The translations under genes were made by a program, and so were the position numbers. A stretch of 62,156 nucleotides of DNA, taken from contig JAFXSH010000137.1 in the NCBI GenBank assembly GCA_017525805.1, positions 1-62,156 of the forward strand, given 5' to 3'. Each line of letters begins with the position of its first letter. The stretch's first letter is position 1. This document shows, in pieces, positions 33,384-40,955 of the stretch. Under the pieces are notes generated by a model. It had not been told where the DNA came from. It made no database searches and saw only the letters and a list, made by a program, of their open reading frames with translations. The DNA is from Clostridia bacterium (lineage in GTDB: Bacteria; Bacillota_A; Clostridia; Christensenellales; Aristaeellaceae).

Positions 33384-34151
33384 ATGCTTAACCAGATCGT
33401 TTCCGCCGCCCGGGAAGCCGGGCGTATGATGCTGAAATACCGGGACGCGGCCATTCACCAAAAGGAAGGTCACTTCAATTATGTAACCGATACGGACGTA
33501 AAGGTGCAGCGGTTTTTGCAGAAGGAATTGCTTTCCCTGCTGCCTTGCAGCCGCTTTTTTGCCGAGGAGCAGGAGAATGAACCGCTGACGGACGCGCCCA
33601 CCTTCGTGGTGGACCCCATTGACGGCACGCTGAATTTCATGCGGCATCGCAACGCCTCCGCCGTGTCCATCGGCTTGCTGAAAGATAAGGAACCTGTGCT
33701 GGGCGTTGTGTACAATCCCTACGCCGACGAAATGTTCACTGCTGAAAAGGGAAAAGGCGCGTTTTTGAACGGCCGGAAGATCGCCGTTTCCCAAACGCCC
33801 TTTGATCAGGCCATGGTGTCCATTGGCACCTCGCCTTATGACGCCGGGCTGGCCCGGCGCACCATGAACGCCGCCACGCAATTCCTGCTGCGCGGGGGAG
33901 ACCTGCGGCGCAGCGGCTCCGCCGCCATCGATTTGTGCGACGTGGCCTGCGGACGGTCCGACATTTTCTTTGAACTGCGGCTGCAGCCCTGGGATGTGGC
34001 GGCGGGTTCCCTGCTGGTGACGGAGGCGGGGGGCGTATTCCGGTCCTTAGGGCGCGAAAAGCCGTATTATGAGGGGGCATGCGGCATGCTGGCCTGCAAT
34101 CTCCTGTGCGATGAGGCATCCATGAGAATTTTAGGGGAGGCGCTGTTATGA
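33384..34151 (+). CDS. Inositol monophosphatase family protein
   Basis: A 255-residue member of the IMPase/CysQ superfamily. Metal-binding motif DPIDGTLNF near residue 80 with upstream EEQE, and the second motif PWDVAAGSLLVTEAGG near residue 205. Possible substrates include inositol-1-phosphate, 3'-phosphoadenosine phosphates or other sugar phosphates; the family does not decide this. AAGGAGA precedes the ATG at 33384. It is coupled to the PHP gene by a four-base overlap. Confidence 0.85.
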   Translation: MLNQIVSAAREAGRMMLKYRDAAIHQKEGHFNYVTDTDVKVQRFLQKELLSLLPCSRFFAEEQENEPLTDAPTFVVDPIDGTLNFMRHRNASAVSIGLLKDKEPVLGVVYNPYADEMFTAEKGKGAFLNGRKIAVSQTPFDQAMVSIGTSPYDAGLARRTMNAATQFLLRGGDLRRSGSAAIDLCDVACGRSDIFFELRLQPWDVAAGSLLVTEAGGVFRSLGREKPYYEGACGMLACNLLCDEASMRILGEALL

Positions 34152-34972
34152 GCCTGACGCTTTCTTCCGCTCACGTGCACACCACCTTCTGCGACGGCAA
34201 GACGCCCGCGCCGGACATGGCCAGGGCGGCCTTTGAAAAGGGCTTTGTATCCTTAGGCTTTTCCTCCCATGGACCCCAGAATTTCGATCCGGGATACTGT
34301 ACTGATCCATCCCGGGAGGAAGAATACAAGGCTCTCGTCCGTTCCCTGAAAAAGGAATATGAGGGCCGCATGACCATTTATTTGGGCATTGAGCGGGATG
34401 CTTATTCCTGCGTTTCCCCCGAAGGGTATGACTATTATCTGGCCGCCGTGCATTACTTCCTCCATCCGGACGGGCATCATACCCCGATTGACGGCAGGCC
34501 GGAGGATTTGAAACACTATGTGGATACTTTCTGCGGCGGCGACGGGCTGGAAATGGCCCGGCGGTATTTCACCCTGCTGCGGGATTATGTCGTTTCTTTC
34601 CGCCCACCCATCATCGCGCATTTTGACCTGGTGCGGAAAAACAACGCCGTTCTGCGCCTGTACGACGAGGAGGACGAGGATTACCGGGTCATGGCCCTGG
34701 ACGCCCTGCGGCCCATGGCGGAAACCGGCGCGCTGCTGGAGATAAACACCGGCGCCATCGCCCGGGGGTATCTCACCACGCCTTATCCCGCGCCCTTCCT
34801 ATTGAATGAATGGAGGAAATGGGGCGGCGAAGTGATTGTCAATTCCGATTGCCACGATATGCGGTATCTGGACGTTCACTTTGCAGAATCGGAAGAACTG
34901 CTCCGTTCCCTGGGCTACGATCACGCCGTGCGGCTGGGGAAAAGCGCCCTGTGGGAGCGCTACGCCCTGTAA
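34148..34972 (+). CDS. PHP-domain histidinol-phosphatase family protein
   Basis: A 274-residue PHP phosphoesterase with HVHTTFCDG (metal ligands near residue 9-16), FSSHGPQ, VHYFLHPDG, IIAHFDLVRK and VNSDCHDMRYLDV, the order seen in HisK-type histidinol-phosphatases of Bacillota. Other histidine-biosynthesis genes are absent here, so a different phosphate substrate is possible. Start by ATGA overlap with the IMPase-like gene. Confidence 0.85.
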   Translation: MSLTLSSAHVHTTFCDGKTPAPDMARAAFEKGFVSLGFSSHGPQNFDPGYCTDPSREEEYKALVRSLKKEYEGRMTIYLGIERDAYSCVSPEGYDYYLAAVHYFLHPDGHHTPIDGRPEDLKHYVDTFCGGDGLEMARRYFTLLRDYVVSFRPPIIAHFDLVRKNNAVLRLYDEEDEDYRVMALDALRPMAETGALLEINTGAIARGYLTTPYPAPFLLNEWRKWGGEVIVNSDCHDMRYLDVHFAESEELLRSLGYDHAVRLGKSALWERYAL

Positions 34973-34975
34973 AAC

Positions 34976-35004
34976 TTGACAATTTCAGCGGGATGCAGGA
35001 TAAT
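34976..35004 (+). promoter_or_regulatory. Promoter of the DUF512-der-plsY operon
   Basis: TTGACA (34976-34981), 17-base spacer, GATAAT (34999-35004), just after the PHP gene stop. Confidence 0.65.
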
Positions 35005-35036
35005 AAAGTATTCCGGATGGGAAGGAGGGGAAAGCC

Positions 35037-36362
35037 ATGGCCCACCTGATCGAAGCGGTGCAGCCTCATGGCGTGGCGTACCGTCGGGGCCTCAGGGCCG
35101 GGGATAGCATCATCGCTATCAACGGCGAGCCCATTCTGGATGAAATCGATTATCAGGCGCTCACCAACCGGCAGAAGCTGGATATCCTGGTACAACGCGC
35201 GGATGGGAAAGAGGAAACCGTGCGGATCATCAAGGCCAAGGACGCTCCCCTGGGCCTGCGCATGGCGGACACCCTGGCCTGCCGCCCCTACCCCTGCAAA
35301 AACAAGTGCGTGTTCTGCTTCATCGATCAAATGCCCCCCGGCATGCGGGATACCCTGTATGTGAAGGACGACGACTGGCGGCTTTCGCTGATCATGGGCA
35401 ATTATATCACCCTCACCAACGTGGATGAAAAGGAATTCCAGCGCATCCTGAAACGGAAGGCCAGCCCCCTGTACATTTCCGTGCACAGCACCGACCCGGA
35501 AATCCGGGTGCGGATGATGAAAAACCCTAACGCCTGCCTGATTATGGATCGGCTTCATGCCCTCGCGGACGCCGGGCTGCGTTTTCACTGCCAGATCGTG
35601 CTTTGCCCCGGCTACAACGACGGGGAAGCCCTGAAAAAGACCCTGAACGATTTGAGCGCCCTGTATCCTGCCGCCCAATCGGCGGCCCTGGTGCCGGTGG
35701 GACTGACTAAATTCCGTCAGGGGCTGGCCCATGTGGACCCCTTCGACAGGAAAAAGGCCCTGGCTGTCATGGAAATCGCCCGCGCGTTCCAGGCAAAGAT
35801 GCTGAAAGAAACGGGCACCCGGTTCGTGTTTCCCGCCGATGAAATGTATCTGATCGCCGGGGAACCCCTGCCGCCCGAGGAGGAATACGAGGGCTATCCC
35901 CAATTGGAAAACGGCGTGGGCCTGCTGCGAAAATTCGAGGACGCGCTTCGGGCCGCGTCCCTGGAAAACACCCTGCCCGCCGTGCCCCGCCGGGTGCGCA
36001 TCCCCTGCGGCTCGTCCATCGCCCCGGTGATGGAGAAGTGGGTTCGGGATTATGGGCCTCAGGACGTTCAGGTGGCCGTGCAGCCCATCCGCAATACCTT
36101 TTTCGGGGAAACCATTACTGTTACCGGCCTGATCACCGGCGGCGACCTCATGGCCCAATTGAAGGACGCCGATGAGGACGAAATCCTGCTCTGCGGCAAC
36201 ACCCTGCGGGCCGAAGGGGATTTGTTTCTGGATAATGTGCCCTTGGAGCAAGTGAAAAAGGCCCTCACCCCCCGGCTGACGGTAGTGCCCAATACCGGGG
36301 CGGACTTATTCCGGGCGCTCCTGGGAAATGATTTTTTTAATGATAAAGGAGGGGTGCTTTGA
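35037..36362 (+). CDS. DUF512 radical SAM protein
   Basis: A 441-residue protein: N-terminal PDZ domain (GLRAGDSIIAINGEPILDEIDYQAL), radical SAM cluster motif CKNKCVFCFIDQMPPGMRDTLYV near residues 88-105 with the CxxxCxxC cysteines, then the DUF512 C-terminal part (NTFFGETITVTGLITGGDL). Function is unknown; it is nearly always beside der in Clostridia, which suggests a ribosome- or tRNA-related role (inference). Start by GGAAGGAGGGG. Confidence 0.9.
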   Translation: MAHLIEAVQPHGVAYRRGLRAGDSIIAINGEPILDEIDYQALTNRQKLDILVQRADGKEETVRIIKAKDAPLGLRMADTLACRPYPCKNKCVFCFIDQMPPGMRDTLYVKDDDWRLSLIMGNYITLTNVDEKEFQRILKRKASPLYISVHSTDPEIRVRMMKNPNACLIMDRLHALADAGLRFHCQIVLCPGYNDGEALKKTLNDLSALYPAAQSAALVPVGLTKFRQGLAHVDPFDRKKALAVMEIARAFQAKMLKETGTRFVFPADEMYLIAGEPLPPEEEYEGYPQLENGVGLLRKFEDALRAASLENTLPAVPRRVRIPCGSSIAPVMEKWVRDYGPQDVQVAVQPIRNTFFGETITVTGLITGGDLMAQLKDADEDEILLCGNTLRAEGDLFLDNVPLEQVKKALTPRLTVVPNTGADLFRALLGNDFFNDKGGVL

Positions 36363-37708
36363 TGCCTTCCGCTAAGCCCCTGGTCGCTATCGTAGGGCGG
36401 CCCAACGTGGGTAAATCCACCTTTTTCAATAAAATCTCCGGCCGCCGCATCGCTATCGTGGAGGATACGCCCGGCGTGACGAGGGACCGCATTTACGCCG
36501 ACGTGGAATGGACGGGACGGAAATTCACCCTGATCGACACCGGCGGCATCGATCCCCGCAGCGAGGACGTGCTGCTTTCCCAGATGCGCCGCCAGGCCGA
36601 AATCGCCATGGATATGGCGGACGTGATCTGCTTTTTTACCGACGCCCGGGCGGGCCTGACCCCGGACGACGAGGAAGTGGCCGTGCTGCTGCGCAAGACC
36701 CGCAAGCCCGTCATCTTAGCTGTGAACAAGCTGGATCATGGCGGATTGAATGATTCTCTGTATGAATTCTATGCCCTGGGCCTTGGCGACCCTGTGGGCA
36801 TTTCCAGCACCAACATGTTGGGCCTCGGCGATTTGCTGGATGAAATCGTCAAGCGCCTGCCCCCCGCCGGTGAAGAAGAGGAAACAGAAGATCATGTGAT
36901 CCAGCTGGCCGTGGTAGGCCGCCCTAACGTGGGCAAATCCAGCCTGACCAACCGGCTTTTAGGCCAGGAGCGCACCATGGTATCCGATATCCCCGGAACC
37001 ACCCGAGACGCCATTGACACCCCTTTCCAAGGTCCGGACGGCACCTGGTACAACATCATTGACACCGCCGGTATTCGCCGCAAGCGGGCCATCGAGGACG
37101 AATCCCTGGAAAGATACAGCGTGCTGCGCTCCATCGCGGCCATCCGCCGCTGTGACGTGGCTCTGCTGCTCATCGACGCCCAGGAGGGCGTAACGGAGCA
37201 GGATGCCCGCATCGCGGGGATGATCCATGAGGAAGGCAAGGCGGCCGTGGTGGTGGTGAACAAGTGGGACGCCCTGGAAAAGGAAACAGGTACCCTGGAA
37301 AAATTCAAAAAACAGGTGATCGAAGACCTGAAATTCATGGATTACGCCCCCGTGCTGTTCATTTCCGCGCTCACCGGCCAGCGGGCCCAGAATGTGCTGC
37401 CGGAAGTGAACAAGGTGTGGGAGCAGGCCAGCCGCCGGGTGGGCACCGGCGCGCTGAACGACGTGCTTGGCGACGCCCAGATGGCGCTGCAGCCTCCCAT
37501 GATGGGCGGCAGGAAGCTGAAAATCTATTACGGCACTCAGTCCGGCGTGTGCCCGCCCACGTTCTCCCTGTTCATCAACGCGGAAGAGCTGATGCATTTT
37601 TCCTATCAGCGGTATCTGGAAAACTGCCTGCGCAAGGCTTTTGGCTTTGATGGCACGCCCATCCGCTTCGTGCTGCGGGAGAAAAAGAAGGAGGAAGCCC
37701 GTCCATGA
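36362..37708 (+). CDS. der: Ribosome biogenesis GTPase Der (EngA)
   Basis: A 448-residue tandem-G-domain GTPase: first P-loop GRPNVGKST near residue 11, DTGG and NKLD; second P-loop GRPNVGKSS near residue 186, DTAG and NKWD; C-terminal KH-like domain. It assists 50S assembly. An in-frame TTG at 36359 overlaps the DUF512 stop; the ATG at 36362 follows GGAGGGG and is preferred. Overlaps plsY by ATGA. Confidence 0.96.
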   Translation: MPSAKPLVAIVGRPNVGKSTFFNKISGRRIAIVEDTPGVTRDRIYADVEWTGRKFTLIDTGGIDPRSEDVLLSQMRRQAEIAMDMADVICFFTDARAGLTPDDEEVAVLLRKTRKPVILAVNKLDHGGLNDSLYEFYALGLGDPVGISSTNMLGLGDLLDEIVKRLPPAGEEEETEDHVIQLAVVGRPNVGKSSLTNRLLGQERTMVSDIPGTTRDAIDTPFQGPDGTWYNIIDTAGIRRKRAIEDESLERYSVLRSIAAIRRCDVALLLIDAQEGVTEQDARIAGMIHEEGKAAVVVVNKWDALEKETGTLEKFKKQVIEDLKFMDYAPVLFISALTGQRAQNVLPEVNKVWEQASRRVGTGALNDVLGDAQMALQPPMMGGRKLKIYYGTQSGVCPPTFSLFINAEELMHFSYQRYLENCLRKAFGFDGTPIRFVLREKKKEEARP

Positions 37709-38301
37709 TTTTTAAATATATCCTTTGCGCTGTGAACGCCTATCTGCTGGGCAGCATATCCACCGGCATCATCGTTTCCAGAAATTCCGGCCACAACCTG
37801 CGGGAGGAGGGCAGCCACAACATCGGGGCCAGCAACGCCCTGCGGGTGCTGGGCGTCAAGGGAGGCGCGCTCACCTTCTTAGGGGATTTCCTGAAAGCGT
37901 TCATTGCCGTCATGATCGGCAAGGCCGTGGCAGGGATGAACGGCGGTATGCTGGCGGGACTGTGCGTGGTGCTGGGCCATAATTGGCCGGTGCTTTTCGA
38001 TTTCAAGGGTGGCAAGGGCATCGCCTGCTCCGCCGCCGTGCTCACCACCCTGTTCCCTCTCCAGGGCTGGATCGCCGCCGCCCTGTGCCTGCTGGTGATT
38101 TTCATCTGGCGCTACATTTCCGTGGGCAGCCTCACCATGCTTTTTTCCTTCGCCGTGCTGATCCTTTTCACCCAGCCCTTCTGGCCCGCCGGTGTGTGGG
38201 CCTTGATCCTGCTGGCGCTGGGCGTGTACCGCCATCGCAGCAATTTGGAACGCCTAAAGAACGGAACGGAAAACAAGATCGGGCAGAAAGCAAAACAGTA
38301 A
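37705..38301 (+). CDS. plsY: Glycerol-3-phosphate acyltransferase PlsY
   Basis: A 198-residue membrane protein with five or six helices and the PlsY motifs EEGSHNIGASNALRVLG, GHNWPVLFDFKGGKG and the late YRHRSNLERLKNGTENK. It transfers acyl groups from acyl-phosphate to glycerol-3-phosphate, the first step of phospholipid synthesis. Coupled to der by ATGA; a strong terminator follows. Confidence 0.95.
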   Translation: MIFKYILCAVNAYLLGSISTGIIVSRNSGHNLREEGSHNIGASNALRVLGVKGGALTFLGDFLKAFIAVMIGKAVAGMNGGMLAGLCVVLGHNWPVLFDFKGGKGIACSAAVLTTLFPLQGWIAAALCLLVIFIWRYISVGSLTMLFSFAVLILFTQPFWPAGVWALILLALGVYRHRSNLERLKNGTENKIGQKAKQ

Positions 38302-38318
38302 CATTGCAGCATGCAGGA

Positions 38319-38355
38319 AACCGCGGAGGTGACGCTTCCGCGGTTCTGTTTTTTC
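38319..38355 (+). terminator. Terminator after plsY
   Basis: AACCGCGGA/TCCGCGGTT stem with a nine-base loop and a TTTTTT tail. Confidence 0.85.
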
Positions 38356-38365
38356 AGAAAGATCT

Positions 38366-38396
38366 TTCCGACATTTTTCCATCCTGTCTCGTCTAC
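38366..38396 (+). promoter_or_regulatory. Possible ECF-type autoregulated promoter
   Basis: A CGTCTAC (38390-38396) resembling ECF -10 elements sits downstream of a GACATTTTT stretch (38370-38378). No good sigma-A -35/-10 pair is seen before the ECF gene. The -35 match is weak. Confidence 0.35.
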
Positions 38397-38420
38397 ATAA
38401 ATGGAAGGGGGGAGGACTGT

Positions 38421-38939
38421 ATGGAGGATGTCCAGGGCCCGGACATGCTTCCGGAGGAAAACGAAGCGTTTGAACGGCTGGTGAATCAGCATCAGACGGC
38501 GCTGCTGCGGTACTGCTATCTGTACCTGCGGGATCAGGAGCAGGCGAAGGATGCCGTACAGGAAACGTTTTTCAAGGCATACAGGGGCTATCGCTCCTTC
38601 CGGAGCGGGAGCAGCGAAAAAACCTGGCTGATGAAAATAGCCCTGCGCACCTGTCATGACATACGGAAATCCGCCTGGTTCCGGCATGTGGACAGGCGGG
38701 TGACGCCGGACGATCTGCCGCCTGCTTCCGCGCCGTTCACGGCAGAGGAAGAAAACCTGATAACCCAGGTGATGCAATTGCCGCCCAAACTGCGGGAAGC
38801 GGTGCTGCTGTACTATTATCAAGGCATGAATGTGAATGAAATCTCGGAAACGCTGGGCATTGCTCACTCAACTGTATCAGAGAGGCTGACGCAGGCACGT
38901 AAAAAACTGCGTACAGCCTTGGAAAGGAGGGATTCCTGA
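38421..38939 (+). CDS. ECF-type RNA polymerase sigma factor
   Basis: A 172-residue sigma-70 family factor of extracytoplasmic function type. Region 2 includes AFERLVNQHQTALLRYCYLYLRDQEQAKDAVQETFFKAYRGY and the promoter-recognition WLMKIALRTCHDI; region 4 is LPPKLREAVLLYYYQGMNVNEISETLGIAHSTVSERLTQARKKLR. The ribosome site GGGGGGAGG precedes the ATG. Its stop overlaps the start of the next gene by one base, the usual pairing of an ECF factor with its membrane anti-sigma. Confidence 0.9.
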   Translation: MEDVQGPDMLPEENEAFERLVNQHQTALLRYCYLYLRDQEQAKDAVQETFFKAYRGYRSFRSGSSEKTWLMKIALRTCHDIRKSAWFRHVDRRVTPDDLPPASAPFTAEEENLITQVMQLPPKLREAVLLYYYQGMNVNEISETLGIAHSTVSERLTQARKKLRTALERRDS

Positions 38940-40780
38940 TGACACCGGAAACACCTGACCGGAAGGATGTACAGCGTTTTCAAAGCGCGGTAGACCACAG
39001 ATTGTCCGGCCTTCGGGAAGATCCTTTTCTTGCCAAACGAATCATTGCCAATGAAACGGGGGAAAAGAAAGTGAAAAAGAGAATATCCTTGGGCTTTGCG
39101 CTGGCCCTGACGCTGGTTTTAGCTGTATCGGCGGTGCTGGCGGAAAACTGGCCCGGTATATCGGATTATTTAGCCAACGGTCTGCCCGACCGCGTCACCC
39201 ACCCTTCGGGCACCGGGAATGAGGAAAGCATAGCGGGGGGTACGGTGATTCAGCGGCACGTGATCGAACCGGTATACGCGCCGGTGCGGGTGCACGTGGT
39301 GAATGACGACGGGGAGGAAACCTGCGCGTTTGATCTGACGCCCCAAGTGGCGCAGGTGGAGTATCGCTATACCATTCTTTACAAAACGGATAAAACCTGG
39401 GGGTTGGCCCCTGATATTGTGATAGTGGCTGCCGGCCAGCAGGATTTGAACCAGGCAATGAACCCCTTTGCGCCTTATCTTTTCAACAGCGGAGAGCTTA
39501 ACGGCGGGGGCTATGATTTTGCTGTATCTCAATGGGATGCGTACCGGCTTGATTTTACCAAGTATCGGGGTACAGTTTCCTATATGAAAGAACTGTATCT
39601 GAACGAACAGGGAGAAATCGTGCGGACGGTACAGGCTAATATGGCAATGCGCCTCGGCTTGGTGGATGATAATGGGACGCTGCCGGAAAACTGCTTTGAG
39701 GTGGCGGACGGCGATGCTGTGGAACCGGGCCCGACGGCTGGAACAGCAGCGCAGCCCACGCCAGAGCCCGCTGGCCTGCAATACGACGGAACAGCAGCGC
39801 AGCCCACGCCGGAGCCCGCTGGCCTGCAATACGGCGGGTCCCAGGACGCCGAATACTATGACACGCTGTTGTTCGGCGCGCCCTATACGCTTCATTATAC
39901 CGACGAAAACGGTACGCTGCAGGAAGTTCTTAACGACAATTGCACGAACATGACCGCACATTTCAACCGGCAGCAGTTTGAACTTCTGGAAGACTTTGGA
40001 AAGCAGGACGGCCCGGTGGAAACGGAATATGAATTGCTGCTGCTGGGAACGACTTCCACAAGTGACGGAGGCGTTATGTCTTTTCAGGAGGTGGAAAAGC
40101 CGGACGTAACCGTTTATTATCAGAAGGATTTTTATACCGTGCGTTTTTCCGGGGGAAAATTCCGGCTGCAGTACCCCACGGATCTGTATTATTCGCAGGA
40201 AGCTTACCATCAGATTGATTCCATCACATGGGTGTTTGAGCCGTCCCGGGCGTATCTGACCCACGCCGATTACGCGGTGGAAGAATACCCTTATGATTTC
40301 ACCTTCCGTCTCATGAATCCGCTGGATTTCCATACTGTGGAAACCTTCGGCTCGGAGCTGCCGCCCATCACCCACCACTATATTGGAGCGGACGGTACGG
40401 AAAAAGAATGGGAATTTCAGACCGATCATTTTGAAGCCAGCCTCCAGGAGCAGGCGGTCACGCGGCTGGTGGATTTGTCCCAGGAAGAACAGACGCTGGA
40501 ATACCAGGACAGCTTCATTTCCATCCGTTCCAATACGATTCCCGTTTTGCCGCAGGTCACGGTGTTGGAAAAGCCGGAATGCGTGGTCACGCCCCTGTCC
40601 AACGGCTATGAAATGCGGGTGACGGGCGGGATGATGCGCCTGCGCTATTTATCCGTCATCTGGCGTCAGGAAAGTGCGGACGGCACGATCATGACGCTGG
40701 ATGCCCCGGACGGGCGGGAGGCGTATACCACCGTGGAAATCCCCTTCGACTTTACGTTTACCGTGCCCGTATATGAATGA
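38939..40780 (+). CDS. Probable membrane anti-sigma factor with large extracytoplasmic domain
   Basis: A 613-residue protein. Residues 1-48 are cytoplasmic and helical (DRKDVQRFQSAVDHRLSGLREDPFLAKRII), the position of an anti-sigma domain; one membrane helix at about 50-68 ends in ALA-like residues. The rest is extracytoplasmic and Tyr/Asp/Glu-rich. At about residues 268-299 a 16-residue unit (TAAQPTPEPAGLQY...) is present twice in tandem, encoded by a 48-bp DNA repeat. Gene position fits an anti-sigma partner of the ECF factor; the sensor ligand is unknown. No zinc anti-sigma HxxxCxxC motif is seen. Confidence 0.7.
   Translation: MTPETPDRKDVQRFQSAVDHRLSGLREDPFLAKRIIANETGEKKVKKRISLGFALALTLVLAVSAVLAENWPGISDYLANGLPDRVTHPSGTGNEESIAGGTVIQRHVIEPVYAPVRVHVVNDDGEETCAFDLTPQVAQVEYRYTILYKTDKTWGLAPDIVIVAAGQQDLNQAMNPFAPYLFNSGELNGGGYDFAVSQWDAYRLDFTKYRGTVSYMKELYLNEQGEIVRTVQANMAMRLGLVDDNGTLPENCFEVADGDAVEPGPTAGTAAQPTPEPAGLQYDGTAAQPTPEPAGLQYGGSQDAEYYDTLLFGAPYTLHYTDENGTLQEVLNDNCTNMTAHFNRQQFELLEDFGKQDGPVETEYELLLLGTTSTSDGGVMSFQEVEKPDVTVYYQKDFYTVRFSGGKFRLQYPTDLYYSQEAYHQIDSITWVFEPSRAYLTHADYAVEEYPYDFTFRLMNPLDFHTVETFGSELPPITHHYIGADGTEKEWEFQTDHFEASLQEQAVTRLVDLSQEEQTLEYQDSFISIRSNTIPVLPQVTVLEKPECVVTPLSNGYEMRVTGGMMRLRYLSVIWRQESADGTIMTLDAPDGREAYTTVEIPFDFTFTVPVYE
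39740..39835 (+). repeat. Two tandem 48-bp repeats inside the anti-sigma gene
   Basis: Units at 39740-39787 and 39788-39835 differ at only a few bases (for example CCA/CCG and GAC/GGC). In-frame, encoding a Pro-Thr-Glu-rich linker. Confidence 0.9.
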
Positions 40781-40798
40781 TCGAAAACATCATGATGC

Positions 40799-40825
40799 GG
40801 AGCGCCTGTCGCGGCGCTCCCTTTT
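40799..40825 (+). terminator. Terminator after the anti-sigma gene
   Basis: GGAGCGCC/GGCGCTCC stem with a TTTTGC tail; modest T-run. Confidence 0.65.
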
Positions 40826-40872
40826 GCATAAATTGAGAATGTAAAAAAATGCAACGATTCCGAAACATTTCT

Positions 40873-40900
40873 TTTCAATTGCGTCTGTGTGTGGTATACT
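40873..40900 (+). promoter_or_regulatory. Probable promoter of polA
   Basis: TTTCAA (40873-40878), 16-base spacer, TATACT (40895-40900), about 55 bases before the ATG. Moderate match. Confidence 0.45.
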
Positions 40901-40955
40901 GATAGTATGATTGAAGGGGCTGGGGACTGTCCGGCCTGACGAGGTGAAGGAAGCA

